Assembly (NCBI RefSeq): GCF_019704555.1
Contig: NZ_AP024745.1
Span: forward strand, 7,262,501-7,326,500
Reading direction: 5' to 3'
Source of the DNA: Actinoplanes sp. L3-i22
GTDB taxonomy: Bacteria > Actinomycetota > Actinomycetes > Mycobacteriales > Micromonosporaceae
Length of the DNA: 64,000 bases
Shown here: positions 17,423 through 26,662 of the stretch, piece by piece
Numbering within the stretch: the stretch's first letter is position 1
Layout of the letters: each line of letters begins with the position of its first letter
Program-made: the position numbers and the translations under genes
Notes under the pieces: generated by a model
What the model saw: the letters and a program-made list of their open reading frames with translations, nothing else
Told to the model about the DNA's origin: nothing
Databases searched by the model: none

Positions 17423-20181
17423 CCAGGTCGACTGCTCCCGGCACGGCCGATCAGCCGACCAGCGCACGCGATAACTACGGTGCCACAGGAACCTTCCACG
17501 GCCCCGTCAATTTCGGTGGCCACCCATCGATCTCGTGGCCGCACCGGGTCGGTGTGGTTCCTCCGGTCGCCATCGGTCGGCTGGAGCGCCCCGCCGACAC
17601 CGCTCTGGAGACAGCCGCTGCGGCGGGAAGCACGACCGCCGTCGTATATCAGGTGGTGGCCGGCTTCGGCGGAGTCGGCAAGACGCAGTTGGCGGCGACC
17701 CTGGCGCATCGCTGGTGGCAGGAGCACAGGGTCGATCTGCTGATCTGGGTGACCGCGACGTCCCGGACTGCGGTGATCACCCGCTACGCGCAGGCTGCCG
17801 CCGACGTCACCGGCGTGGAGGACCCGGATCCCCGCGATGGCGCACAGCGACTGCTGGCCTGGCTGGCCGGCACGACCAGGGCGTGGTTGCTCGTGCTCGA
17901 CGATCTGACCGACCCGACCGACCTGCAAGGATTGTGGCCGCCGGTCACCACCTCCGGCCGCACCGTCCTCACCACCCGCCGCCGTGACTCCGCGCTGCTC
18001 GACGGCCGGGTCCTGATCGATGTCGGCCCGTTCACCGCTACAGAAGCCGTCGACTATCTGCATGGCAAGCTCGGCAACCACCCGCACCGGCTGGATGAGG
18101 CCGAAGACCTCGCCGCGGACCTCGGCCGGCTACCGCTCGCGCTGGCGCAGGCGGCCGTCTACATCGCCGATCAGGATCTGACCTGCTCCGCCTATCGACG
18201 CCGGCTGCATCGCCGCCGTCTACGGACCCTCAGGCCGCCGACTCTCCCCGACGATCAGCACACCGCCGTCGCCGACACCTGGGGCCTGTCGATCGACCTG
18301 GCCAACGCCGCCACGGGCGGCCTCGCCGAAATTCTGCTCCAGCTCACCGCGTTGTTGGACCCCAACGGCATACCGGCGCGCCTCTTCGCCACCACCGCCG
18401 TGACCCGGTATTGCACCGCCCAGGCTGGTCAACCGGTCGGCGACGACGATACCCACGACGCCCTGCGTGCCCTGCACCGTCTCAGCCTGATCACTGTCGC
18501 ACCGACCGATTCCAACGGCGATGTCATCCGTGTGCACTCGTTGCTGCAACGTGTCGTGAGGGAGGACGTCCCGGCCGACCACGAGCAAGATCTTGCCCTC
18601 GCTGCCGCCGACGCCATCGATGAAGCCTGGCCGGCCCGCGAACCCCATGCCACCACCGCGCAATGGTTCCGCGCCAACACCATCATCCTGCACCGCCACA
18701 CCGCGGCGCGCCTGTGGACAGCCTCCGGCGCCCGCCATCCCGTCCTGTTCCGCGTCGGCACCAGCCTCGGCAACACCGGACTCCCCGCGGCAGCCTTCGA
18801 GTACTACAACCGCCTTCACCTCACCGCAACCGGCCTGCTCGGCGCCGACCACCCCGACACCCTCGCCACCCGAAGCAATGTCGCCTCCTGGCAGGGGCAC
18901 GCCGGCGACCCGGCCGGCGCGGCGGCAGCATTCGAACAGCTATTACCCGACCAGCTACGGGTGCTCGGCCCCGACCACCCCGGTATCCTCACCACTCGCA
19001 CCGCGCTCACCAACTGGCGCGGACGGGCGGGAGACCCGGCGGGTGCCGCCGCCGCCCTCCAGCAACTACTCCCCGACCAGTTACGGATGCTCGGCCCCGA
19101 TCACCCGGACACCCTCGCCACCCGGGCCAATCTCGCCAATTTCCGCGGCAACGCCGGGGATCCGGCGGCTGCCGCCGCTGCGCTCGGACAGCTTCTCGAG
19201 GAGCGCATGCGGATCCTGGGCCCCGACCATCCGCACAGCCTCAGCACCCGAAACGACCTTGCCTACTGGACCGGGCTCGCCGGGAACCCCGCCGGCGCGG
19301 CCGCCCAATTGCGGCGGCTGGTCGAGGACCGCCTGCGGGTCCTCGGACCGGACCACCCGGACACCTTCACCAGCCGCAACAACTTCGCCTACTGGCTCGG
19401 CGAAGCCGGAAATCCGGCGGAGGCCATAACCGCCCTCCGACATCTACTCGAAGATCGCCTACGAGTGTCCGGACCAGACGACCCCGGCACTCTGCAGACC
19501 CGTCACAATCTTGCCCGCAAGCTGGGGGACGCCGGCGATCCGGCCGCCGCTGCGGCAGCCCTCGAACAGGTTCTCGCAGATCGGCTACGAGTCCTCGGCC
19601 CCGACCATCCCCGCACCCTGCACGCTCGCCACCATCTGGCCTACTGGCGCGGCGAAGCCGGTGAGCCGACCAGCGCCGTCACCAGCTACCAGCAGCTTCT
19701 GGTGGATCGACGGCGAGTCCTTGGGCCGGATCACCCGCAGACCCTCACCACTCGCCACCACCTTGCCCACTATCAAGGGCTCACCGGCGACCCGGTCGGC
19801 GCGGCCGGCGCCTTCGAACAGCTACTGACCGACCAGATACGAGTACTCGGTCCCGACAACCCGGACACCATGCGTACCCGCAAGGATCTTGCCCGATCGC
19901 ACGGATCGTCCGGCGATGCCGACAAGGCCGTCGCCGCATACCGACAACTGCTCGACGACCAGCTACGAGTACTTGACCGAAACCACCCACACCTTCTCAG
20001 CACACGCGGCGACCTCGCCCACTGGCAGGGAAAGGCCGGCGACCCGGCGGGTGCCGCAGCCGCACTCGAGCAACTACTCACCGACTCGTTGCGGATCCTC
20101 GGTACCGACCACCCGTATCTCCTCGCCACTCGCGGCGCACTCGCGTACTGGCAAAGCCGCAGCGCTACTCAACTCCGATAA
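17419..20181 (+). CDS. NB-ARC (STAND) NTPase with tetratricopeptide repeats
   Basis: A 920-aa signal-transducing NTPase. Residues 1-45 carry a Gly-rich NYGATGTFHGPVNFGG segment shared with the preceding small protein. An NB-ARC domain follows (about 50-330) with Walker A GFGGVGKTQLA, Walker B LLVLDDL, the TTRRRD sensor segment and GRLPLALAQAA. A winged-helix-like stretch comes next. From about residue 470 to the end there are roughly eleven 42-residue TPRs of the kinesin-light-chain kind, each with a version of LGPDHPDTLATR and GDPAGAAAA. Such proteins act as ligand-gated switches in regulation or in defence against phages. No effector domain such as TIR, nuclease or protease is visible. It lies inside the siderophore locus and ends 15 bases from the convergent aryl-AMP ligase gene. 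Confidence 0.92.
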   Translation: MTRSTAPGTADQPTSARDNYGATGTFHGPVNFGGHPSISWPHRVGVVPPVAIGRLERPADTALETAAAAGSTTAVVYQVVAGFGGVGKTQLAATLAHRWWQEHRVDLLIWVTATSRTAVITRYAQAAADVTGVEDPDPRDGAQRLLAWLAGTTRAWLLVLDDLTDPTDLQGLWPPVTTSGRTVLTTRRRDSALLDGRVLIDVGPFTATEAVDYLHGKLGNHPHRLDEAEDLAADLGRLPLALAQAAVYIADQDLTCSAYRRRLHRRRLRTLRPPTLPDDQHTAVADTWGLSIDLANAATGGLAEILLQLTALLDPNGIPARLFATTAVTRYCTAQAGQPVGDDDTHDALRALHRLSLITVAPTDSNGDVIRVHSLLQRVVREDVPADHEQDLALAAADAIDEAWPAREPHATTAQWFRANTIILHRHTAARLWTASGARHPVLFRVGTSLGNTGLPAAAFEYYNRLHLTATGLLGADHPDTLATRSNVASWQGHAGDPAGAAAAFEQLLPDQLRVLGPDHPGILTTRTALTNWRGRAGDPAGAAAALQQLLPDQLRMLGPDHPDTLATRANLANFRGNAGDPAAAAAALGQLLEERMRILGPDHPHSLSTRNDLAYWTGLAGNPAGAAAQLRRLVEDRLRVLGPDHPDTFTSRNNFAYWLGEAGNPAEAITALRHLLEDRLRVSGPDDPGTLQTRHNLARKLGDAGDPAAAAAALEQVLADRLRVLGPDHPRTLHARHHLAYWRGEAGEPTSAVTSYQQLLVDRRRVLGPDHPQTLTTRHHLAHYQGLTGDPVGAAGAFEQLLTDQIRVLGPDNPDTMRTRKDLARSHGSSGDADKAVAAYRQLLDDQLRVLDRNHPHLLSTRGDLAHWQGKAGDPAGAAAALEQLLTDSLRILGTDHPYLLATRGALAYWQSRSATQLR

Positions 20182-20196
20182 GAGCCACGAGGTGGG

Positions 20197-21690
20197 TCAG
20201 GCGGATATCCGGGTGGCCAGGGCCTTCTTGTCGATCTTGCCGACTGCGGTGAGGGGCAGGTCGTCCAGGACGATCAGGCGGTCCGGGAGTTTGAAGCGGG
20301 CCAGGCCCCGCCCGCCCAGGAAGGCCTTCAAGGGCTTGAGGCGAGGCGCCTCCGGGCCGGTCACGGTGATCACCGCGCAGACGATTTCGCCGTGGGTGGG
20401 GTCGGGCAGGCCGATCACCGCCACCTGGGCGACCGCCGGATGGGCCAGCAGGTGCTCCTCCAGCTCCCCAGCGGCCACGTTCTCGCCGCCGCGGTTGATC
20501 ACGTCCTTGCTGCGGCCCTCGACGATCAGGTGGCCGGACGGCAACTGCCGGACCAGGTCGCCGGTGCGGTAGAAGCCGTCGGCGCCGAAGGCCAGGGCGT
20601 TGTACTCCGGGACCCGGTAGTAGCCCCGGATCGTGTACGGCCCCCGGGTCCACAGTTCACCGACCTGCCCGGCGGCAACCGGTTCGCCGTGCGGGTCCAC
20701 GATCCGGATCTCGTCGTCCGGCGAGAGCGGCCGCCCCTGCGTGGTCAGGATCAGCCCGTCCGGGTCGTCGAGCCGCGTGTAGTTGAGCAGCCCCTCGGCC
20801 ATCCCGAAGACCTGCTGCAGCTGCCGCCCGACCGCGGGCCGCAGCCGCCCGGCCAGCGCGGCGTCCAGTTTCGCCCCGCCCACCTGCAGCAACCGCAGGC
20901 TGGACAGGTCCCGGGCGTCCCACCCGGTCGCGTCGCGCCACAGCCGGGCCAGCGGCGGCACCAGCGCGGTCACGGTCACCCGCTCCCGGGTGACGATCCC
21001 GAACGCGGCGTCCGGGCTGGGCGACGGCGCCATCACGACCCGGCCGCCGACGGCGAGGGTGCCGAGGATGCCCGGGCAGGCGAGCGGGAAGTTGTGCGCG
21101 GCCGGCAGCGCGACCAGGTAGACGTCGTCCGCCGTCAGTTCGCAGACCTCGGCGGAGGCGATCGCGTTGTAGAGGTAGTCGCGATGCGTACGCGGAATGA
21201 GTTTGGGTTTTCCGGTTGTCCCCCCGGAGATCAGCAGCAGCGCGACGTCCTCCGGATCGGCCACCGGCAGGTCGACGACGTCGGCGTCGGGCAGGGTGAC
21301 CACGACGTGCCGCAGCGACGGCGCGTCCAGCTCCGCCGCCAGGTTCCGGTAGTCGAAGCCGCCGAACCGGTCCGGGATCACGTAGGCGACGGCCTCGGCG
21401 TGCCGGACGAAGTGCTCGATCTCGGTACGCCGGTGCGCCGGCAACGCCATCACCGGCACCGCCCCGGCCCGGATCAGCCCGAACAACGCGACCACGAAGT
21501 CGGCCGTGTTCGGCAGCTGCACCACGACCCGGTCCCCGGGCGAGATCCCGAGCGCCGCGAACCCGGCCGCGGTCCGGTCGGCGCGGGCGTCGAGTTCCGC
21601 GTAGCTGATCCGCAGCTCGCCGTCCACCAAAGCGATGTCGTCACCGGACCGGACGGCCCAGTCGTGCAGAAGTCCACCCAGGGTCGTCAC
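20197..21690 (-). CDS. Aryl-AMP ligase (salicylate/2,3-DHB activation, MbtA/DhbE-like)
   Basis: A 497-aa stand-alone adenylating enzyme that activates an aryl acid with ATP and loads it on the aryl carrier domain of the upstream-encoded protein. Motifs are LISGGTTGKPKLIPRTH (A3), the aryl-acid signature Asn in PAAHNFPLACPG, FGMAEGLLNYTRLDD (A5), YRTGDLV (A7) and GKIDKKAL (A10 Lys). Because the operon has a salicylate synthase and no DHB genes, salicylate is the likely substrate. The GTG start overlaps the previous stop (GTGA). It is the last gene of the iron-regulated minus-strand operon. Confidence 0.94.
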   Translation of the reverse strand: MTTLGGLLHDWAVRSGDDIALVDGELRISYAELDARADRTAAGFAALGISPGDRVVVQLPNTADFVVALFGLIRAGAVPVMALPAHRRTEIEHFVRHAEAVAYVIPDRFGGFDYRNLAAELDAPSLRHVVVTLPDADVVDLPVADPEDVALLLISGGTTGKPKLIPRTHRDYLYNAIASAEVCELTADDVYLVALPAAHNFPLACPGILGTLAVGGRVVMAPSPSPDAAFGIVTRERVTVTALVPPLARLWRDATGWDARDLSSLRLLQVGGAKLDAALAGRLRPAVGRQLQQVFGMAEGLLNYTRLDDPDGLILTTQGRPLSPDDEIRIVDPHGEPVAAGQVGELWTRGPYTIRGYYRVPEYNALAFGADGFYRTGDLVRQLPSGHLIVEGRSKDVINRGGENVAAGELEEHLLAHPAVAQVAVIGLPDPTHGEIVCAVITVTGPEAPRLKPLKAFLGGRGLARFKLPDRLIVLDDLPLTAVGKIDKKALATRISA

Positions 21691-23729
21691 GCCGATTCTC
21701 CTTCGAGCTGGGCGCGGACCTCGTCGTCGGACAGCCCCTCGATCTCCAGGAAGACCGCCGCCACGTCGCCGAGCCGCGGGTCGAGGTCGAGCAGGGCAGC
21801 CGCCAGCCCGGCCACCGTCGGCGCGTTCAGCAGCGCCCGCACCGACACGGCCTCGCTGTCGAGTCCTTCGCGCAGCCGGGCGACAATCGACGCGGCCAGC
21901 ACCGAGTCCCCGCCGAGCGCGATGAAGTCGTCGTCCGCCCCGATCTTGGCGGCGGGCAGGTGCTCGGCCCAGACCAGCGCGATCGCCCGTTCCAGGTCGC
22001 TCGCCGGAAGCCGCCGCCGGTCGACAGGGACCGAGGAGGCACCCCCACCGGCAAGGAGGTGAACAAGGCCGTCAGGGTGGAGGAAGGCCCGCTGTCCGGT
22101 GTCGTGACCGTCGAGGAGCAGCGTCCCCGGCACCCACCAGGTGCGGTCGCGCCCCTGCGGGTCCACCACCCGCGCGGTCACCGTCACCGCGCCGGCAGCC
22201 GGAGCGACCACCGGCGAGTCCCACGCCGGCCCGTCGGAGACCAGGTCGTCGAGCAGCCGCCCGAACATCGCGAACATCGCGTCGAGCACCCCTTCGGCGA
22301 ACTGCTCCTCCCGGCAGTCCCAGTTCACCAGGATCCCCCCGGACAGCTCGGTCACCTGCGCGTCGAGCAGCACCTGCGGCCCCTGCGAGATGATCCACAC
22401 CGGATCGCCGAACGTCTCCCGGACCGACCCGTCGAACAGCTCGCCGAGGCTGAGCGCGCTGGTGAACACGACCGGCGCGAGCACCTGCTCCGCACGGTGC
22501 CGCGCCAGGTCGCGCAGCACGTCGAGCCCGGCGTGCCCGGCGTGCCCGACACCGGCGTGCAGCCGCGACTGGATCGCGGTGGCCCGTTCGGCGAAGGTCG
22601 CCGCCAAGCGCAGGTCCACGGCCAGCATCACCGAGCTGCTGAAGTCGCCGACCACCTCGCCGACCGCCGGGTGCAGCGGCGCCCGGTCGAACAGCGGCAC
22701 ATTCAACAAAAACCGAGGGCTTTCCGCGTACGCGCCCACCACCTCGGCAAACACAGTCGCGAGCGCGACCGCCGGGGTCAGCCCGCGCCGTTTCGCCGCG
22801 CCGCTGAAGGATTCCCGGCGCGCCGCGTCCAGGTGCAGGTGACGCCGGCGGACCTGCGGCGGACCCGCCGGGGCAAGCGCCAGCGGCAGCCGAGGGCCGT
22901 CCGGCAGGTCGGCGAGCCGCGAGCGCCACCACTCGGCGGCCACCGGATCGCCGGCCGGACGGTCGGCGCGGTACCGGCGGTAGCTGTACCCGACCGGCGC
23001 CAGCGTGCGCGACGGATCGGTGTAGCGCTGGGCCAGCTCGGCGAGCAGCAGCCGATAGCTGGCCGCGTCGGCCGCGACCATGTCGACGTCCAGGTGCAGC
23101 CGCCCGCGCCCACCCGGCAGCAGGCTCAGCTCGACGGTGAACACCTCGCCGGCCTCGACGTCGAGCTTCTGGTGGGACAGCCGCTCGCGGATCCGGTCGA
23201 GCGCGGCGGCCGGGTCGCCGGCGCGCAGGTCGTGCACGGTCAGGCCGCGCCAGCTCGCGGTGTCGCCGACGATCTGCTGACCGTTGTCGGTCAGCCGGAC
23301 GCGCAGCATGTCGTGCCGGGCGGCCAGGCCGAGCACCGCCGCGGTCAGTCGCTCCGGGTCGAGGGCGGGGCCGTCGAACTCGGTGTACAGGTGGGCCGCC
23401 ACGCCGCCGAGCCGGTGGGCGTCGTCGCGCCCGATCCAGTACGCGTGCTGCATGAGCCCCAACGGGAAGGGACCGGCTTCGTCCGTACCCTCAATCGGGT
23501 TTTCTGGTTTGAAGGAATTGCCGGTCAGTCGAGCCCAGGCGGCCAGGGTCGGCTCGGCGGCCAGCTCGGCGAAACCGACCGCGAGACCGGCCCGGCGCCA
23601 CTCCCCCACGGCGGTCATCAGGTCGAGCGAGTCGAGGCCGAGCTCGAACAGGTTGGCGTCGTCGGCGATCGTGCCGGGCTCCTCGTCGAGCAGCCGGGCC
23701 ACGGTCTCGCGCACATCAAAATCGGTCAT
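21687..23729 (-). CDS. NRPS: aryl carrier - heterocyclisation - carrier, no adenylation domain
   Basis: A 680-aa assembly-line protein, analogous to MbtB or DhbF-type starters but lacking an adenylation domain. An N-terminal aryl carrier (residues 1-60, ELGLDSLDLM, pantetheine Ser 34) is followed by a cyclisation domain (about 70-490). The latter begins with PLGLMQHAYWIGR and has the diagnostic DMVAADAAS (DxxxxDxxS, about 213-221) in place of HHxxxDG. A linker leads to a C-terminal carrier (DDFIALGGDSVLAASIV, Ser near 607). It should condense salicyl-S-carrier with threonine and cyclise it to a methyloxazoline. The missing adenylation function is in the upstream gene, joined by an ATGA overlap. 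The real start is ATG 23729; the frame stays open upstream without coding sense. Confidence 0.93.
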   Translation of the reverse strand: MTDFDVRETVARLLDEEPGTIADDANLFELGLDSLDLMTAVGEWRRAGLAVGFAELAAEPTLAAWARLTGNSFKPENPIEGTDEAGPFPLGLMQHAYWIGRDDAHRLGGVAAHLYTEFDGPALDPERLTAAVLGLAARHDMLRVRLTDNGQQIVGDTASWRGLTVHDLRAGDPAAALDRIRERLSHQKLDVEAGEVFTVELSLLPGGRGRLHLDVDMVAADAASYRLLLAELAQRYTDPSRTLAPVGYSYRRYRADRPAGDPVAAEWWRSRLADLPDGPRLPLALAPAGPPQVRRRHLHLDAARRESFSGAAKRRGLTPAVALATVFAEVVGAYAESPRFLLNVPLFDRAPLHPAVGEVVGDFSSSVMLAVDLRLAATFAERATAIQSRLHAGVGHAGHAGLDVLRDLARHRAEQVLAPVVFTSALSLGELFDGSVRETFGDPVWIISQGPQVLLDAQVTELSGGILVNWDCREEQFAEGVLDAMFAMFGRLLDDLVSDGPAWDSPVVAPAAGAVTVTARVVDPQGRDRTWWVPGTLLLDGHDTGQRAFLHPDGLVHLLAGGGASSVPVDRRRLPASDLERAIALVWAEHLPAAKIGADDDFIALGGDSVLAASIVARLREGLDSEAVSVRALLNAPTVAGLAAALLDLDPRLGDVAAVFLEIEGLSDDEVRAQLEGESA

Positions 23730-25186
23730 CGGTGCTCCTGTCGAGCGAGCCGGCGGCGCAGCAGCTCGCGCCGCTCGACACGCCCGGCCGGGGTGGCGGG
23801 GATGGGCAGGGCGGCGGTGTCGAGCTTGCCGTTGACGGTCAGTGGCAGCGCTTCCAGCAGCACGAACTCGCCCGGCACCTCGTGGGCGGGCAGCCGGGCG
23901 GCGAGTCCGGCGCGCAGCACGGCCGGTTCGACGGCGGTGACCACGTAGGCGATCAGCGCGCCGTCCCGGGCGACGACCGCGCAGCCGCTGACGCCGGGCA
24001 GGGCGGCGAGCGCGGATTCGACGGCGCCGAGTTCGATCCGGAAACCGCGCACCTTGACCTGGCTGTCGGCCCGGCCGGCGAACTCCAGGGCACCGTCCGG
24101 GGTGCGGCGGGCCCGGTCGCCGCTGCGGTAGAGGCGGCCGCCGCCACCGGCCGGGTCGGCGACGAAGCGGCTCGCGGTCAGGGCCGGCCGGTTCAGGTAG
24201 CCGCGGGCGAGCTGCGGGCCGCCGACGTACATCTCGCCCTCGATGCCGGCCGGGACCGGCCGCAGCCGTTCGTCGAGCAGGTGGACGGTGAGGCCGGGCA
24301 GCGGCGTCCCGATCGGGGAGACGCCGGGCGTCGCCGTCGCCGGATCGACGAGCAGGTGCGTGACGTGCACGGTGGTCTCGGTGATCCCGTACATGTTGAC
24401 CAGGTCCGGCGGGTCCGGATGCCGCCGCCACCACCCGGCGATCCGCGACACGTCCAGCGCCTCCCCACCGAAGACCACCGTCCGCAACGTCGATGGCGCC
24501 GGCTCCACCTGCGTGAGCTGGTAGAACGCCGACGGCGTCTGGCTGAGCACGGTGACACCCTGGTCATCGAGAAGCCGGGCGAAATCCGAAGAAGACCAAC
24601 AAACCTTCTTGGGTACGACCACAATCCGCCCGCCCGTGAGCAGCGCCCCGAACATCTCCCAGACGGAGAAGTCGAAGGCGTACGAGTGGAACAGCGTCCA
24701 CACGTCGTCCGGCCCGTGGTCGAACCGCCGCGCGCAGGCGTCCAGCAACGCGAGCACGTTCCCGTGGGTGACCTGCACGCCCTTCGGCGTCCCGGTCGAG
24801 CCGGAGGTGTAGATGACGTACGCGAGGTCCCGCGAATCGACGGTCACCGGCGCGGCGGGTTCCCCGAGGTCACGCAGGTGCGCGCCGGTCAGGGTGAAGA
24901 CCGGCGCGGCGTCCTCGACCGTGAACCGGATCCGCTCGGCCGGGTAGTCCGGGTCGATCGGCAGGTAGGCGGCCCCCGCCGCGAGCACCCCGAGCACCGC
25001 CGCGACCAGGTCGGCGTCCCGCGGCAGCAGCAGCGCCACGAGATCACCGGGCCGGGTCCCGTGCCGGGCGAGCAGCCCGGCGACGCGCCGCGCCCGATCC
25101 GCCAGCTCCGCATAGGTGAGGTCGCCGACCGCGATCCGGTCCGGCGTGCGCCGGGCCTGCTCGGCGAAGGCCGCGAAGATCGTCAC
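23726..25186 (-). CDS. Stand-alone NRPS adenylation enzyme, predicted threonine-specific
   Basis: A 486-aa free adenylation domain with no fused carrier. Core motifs are YTSGSTGTPKGV (A3), AFDFSVWEMFGALL (A4), NMYGITETTVHV (A5), GEMYVGG, YRSGDRARR (A7), GRADSQVKVRGFRIE (A8) and NGKLDTAAL (A10 Lys). Hand alignment to PheA gives the code D-F-W-S-V-G-M-V-H-K. This matches the accepted threonine code DFWNIGMVHK except at two conservative positions. It should load threonine in trans onto the carrier of the ArCP-Cy-T protein, so the ring would be a 5-methyloxazoline. The GTG start overlaps the salicylate-synthase stop and it ends in ATGA with the next gene. Confidence 0.94.
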   Translation of the reverse strand: MTIFAAFAEQARRTPDRIAVGDLTYAELADRARRVAGLLARHGTRPGDLVALLLPRDADLVAAVLGVLAAGAAYLPIDPDYPAERIRFTVEDAAPVFTLTGAHLRDLGEPAAPVTVDSRDLAYVIYTSGSTGTPKGVQVTHGNVLALLDACARRFDHGPDDVWTLFHSYAFDFSVWEMFGALLTGGRIVVVPKKVCWSSSDFARLLDDQGVTVLSQTPSAFYQLTQVEPAPSTLRTVVFGGEALDVSRIAGWWRRHPDPPDLVNMYGITETTVHVTHLLVDPATATPGVSPIGTPLPGLTVHLLDERLRPVPAGIEGEMYVGGPQLARGYLNRPALTASRFVADPAGGGGRLYRSGDRARRTPDGALEFAGRADSQVKVRGFRIELGAVESALAALPGVSGCAVVARDGALIAYVVTAVEPAVLRAGLAARLPAHEVPGEFVLLEALPLTVNGKLDTAALPIPATPAGRVERRELLRRRLARQEHR

Positions 25187-26436
25187 GCGGGCACCACGAA
25201 CCGGCTGATGCTGCGCAGCTTCTCGCAGGTCTCCTCGAACTCGCGGTCCGGGGTGGACTGGTCGACGATGCCGGCGCCGGCCCGCAGCCAGGTCCGGCCG
25301 GCCTGCTGGAAGATCGACCGCAGCACCAGGGCGGCGTCGATCGAGCCGTCCGCGCCGACGGTGAGCACCGCGCCGCTGTAGAGCCCGCGCGGCTGCCGCT
25401 CGTAGCGGCGGATGGTCGCGCACGCCGCGGCCTTCGGCACGCCCGACGCGGTGATCGCCGGGAACAGCGCGGCCAGCGCGTGCCAGCCGTTGTTGCCGTC
25501 GGCGAGCCGCCCGCTGACCCGGGACGCGAGGTGCTGGACCGAGCCGCGTTCGGCGACGTCCATGAAGTCGTCGACCCGTACGGTGCCGGCCGCGCAGACC
25601 TGGCGCAGCTCGTCGCAGGCCAGCCGGACGCTGATCGCGTGCTCGAAGATCTCCTTGCTGTCGTCGAGCAGGTCGGCGCGCAGCCCGGCGTCGACGGCCG
25701 CGTCGCCGAAGAACGCGCGGGTGCCGGCCAGCGGCTGGGTCGAGACCCGGCCGTCCGCGCCGACCTCGACGACCGTCTCCGGGCTGAACCCGGCGCTGCG
25801 CAGCCCGCCGACGTCCAGCAGGAACGAGCGGGCCGGGGTGTTGGCGCGCCGCCCGGTCTCGTAGGTCGCCGGCAGGTCGACGTCGTGCCCGATCTCCACG
25901 ACCCGGGACAGGATCACCTTCTGCAGGCGGCGGGCCCGGATGTCGGCGACCGCGCCGGCCACCGCGCGCCGGTACTCCCCACCGGGTTCGACGGTGTCCA
26001 CGGCAACCGGCGCCGGCATCGAGCGCGCCGCGATCCCGTCGCCGGGGTCGGCCCCCTCGCTGATCATGACTTCCCGCTCGGGCACGAACAGGTGCAGCAG
26101 CGGCTCGTCGGTCTGCGGCACCGGCAGTCCGTGCAGCAAGAAGCTCAGATCAAAACCGATCCAGCCGTACGCGGTGAGCCCCGCGACCGCCGCCGCGACC
26201 TGTTGCAGGGGCTGGTCGCCCACCGGCTCGGTCCGTCGCGTCCCGTCGGCCGCGCGCACGGTCAGGCCGCGGGCGGTCAGCACCACCTCGCGGACCGCGC
26301 CGCTGGCCAGCGTCCAGGTGCCCGCGCGTTCGTAGAGCAGCGCCGGCTGCTCGGCGGCGGCGAACAGCTCGGTGGCCAGCCGCAGCGGGTCGGCCACCCG
26401 CCGGGCCGCGGGGGCGGTGATCGTGGTCTCGGTCAC
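25183..26436 (-). CDS. Salicylate synthase (chorismate-utilising, MbtI/Irp9-like)
   Basis: A 417-aa enzyme of the anthranilate/isochorismate synthase family that converts chorismate, via isochorismate, to salicylate and pyruvate in one protein. The chorismate-binding half shows LQKVILSRVVE, QPLAGTRA, DSKEIFEHAI, FPAITASGVPKA, RGLYSGAV and the terminal GAGIVDQSTPDREFEETCEKL segment (positions about 388-408). No isochorismate lyase or DHB dehydrogenase gene is near, which favours direct salicylate formation. Its GTG start overlaps the MbtH stop (GTGA) and its stop overlaps the adenylation gene. It supplies the aryl cap of the siderophore. Confidence 0.93.
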   Translation of the reverse strand: MTETTITAPAARRVADPLRLATELFAAAEQPALLYERAGTWTLASGAVREVVLTARGLTVRAADGTRRTEPVGDQPLQQVAAAVAGLTAYGWIGFDLSFLLHGLPVPQTDEPLLHLFVPEREVMISEGADPGDGIAARSMPAPVAVDTVEPGGEYRRAVAGAVADIRARRLQKVILSRVVEIGHDVDLPATYETGRRANTPARSFLLDVGGLRSAGFSPETVVEVGADGRVSTQPLAGTRAFFGDAAVDAGLRADLLDDSKEIFEHAISVRLACDELRQVCAAGTVRVDDFMDVAERGSVQHLASRVSGRLADGNNGWHALAALFPAITASGVPKAAACATIRRYERQPRGLYSGAVLTVGADGSIDAALVLRSIFQQAGRTWLRAGAGIVDQSTPDREFEETCEKLRSISRFVVPA

Positions 26437-26636
26437 GACGCCTCCCGCAGACCGCGCGGGCGCTGGTCGGTCCAGGTCGCCTCGACCCAGGCGGCGCAGG
26501 CGGCGCGGTCGCCGTCGTGCACGATCCGCCATCCGCCGGGCACGTCGATCGCGGCCGGCCACAGCGAGTACTGCTCCTCGTCGTTGACGAGCACCTGGAA
26601 CGGCGCGTCCTCATCGTCGAACGGGTTTTGGGGCAC
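26433..26636 (-). CDS. MbtH-like protein
   Basis: A 67-aa accessory protein that binds and activates NRPS adenylation domains. It has the full family signature: NPFDDEDAPFQVLVNDEEQYS at the N-terminus (21 positions, residues 4-24), SLWPAAIDVPGGW with the invariant Trp residues, and WTDQRPRGLRE at the C-terminus. The GTG start has AAGGAG seven bases upstream. It lies between the N-hydroxylase (27-base gap) and the salicylate synthase (4-nt overlap). The likely partners are the threonine adenylation enzyme and the large NRPS. Confidence 0.96.
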   Translation of the reverse strand: MPQNPFDDEDAPFQVLVNDEEQYSLWPAAIDVPGGWRIVHDGDRAACAAWVEATWTDQRPRGLREAS

Positions 26637-26662
26637 GTGGTCGCTCCTTGGTTCCGTGTCTC

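Noticed and set aside
21687..24434. Extended 915-codon version of the ArCP-Cy-T protein
   Set aside because: The extra 235 codons overlap the adenylation gene in another frame and are Arg/Pro-rich noise. ATG 23729 in an ATGA overlap begins the carrier domain.
20197..26436. 2,3-dihydroxybenzoate (catecholate) pathway
   Set aside because: No DhbA, DhbB or isochorismatase genes are present. The chorismate enzyme has salicylate-synthase features and stands alone.
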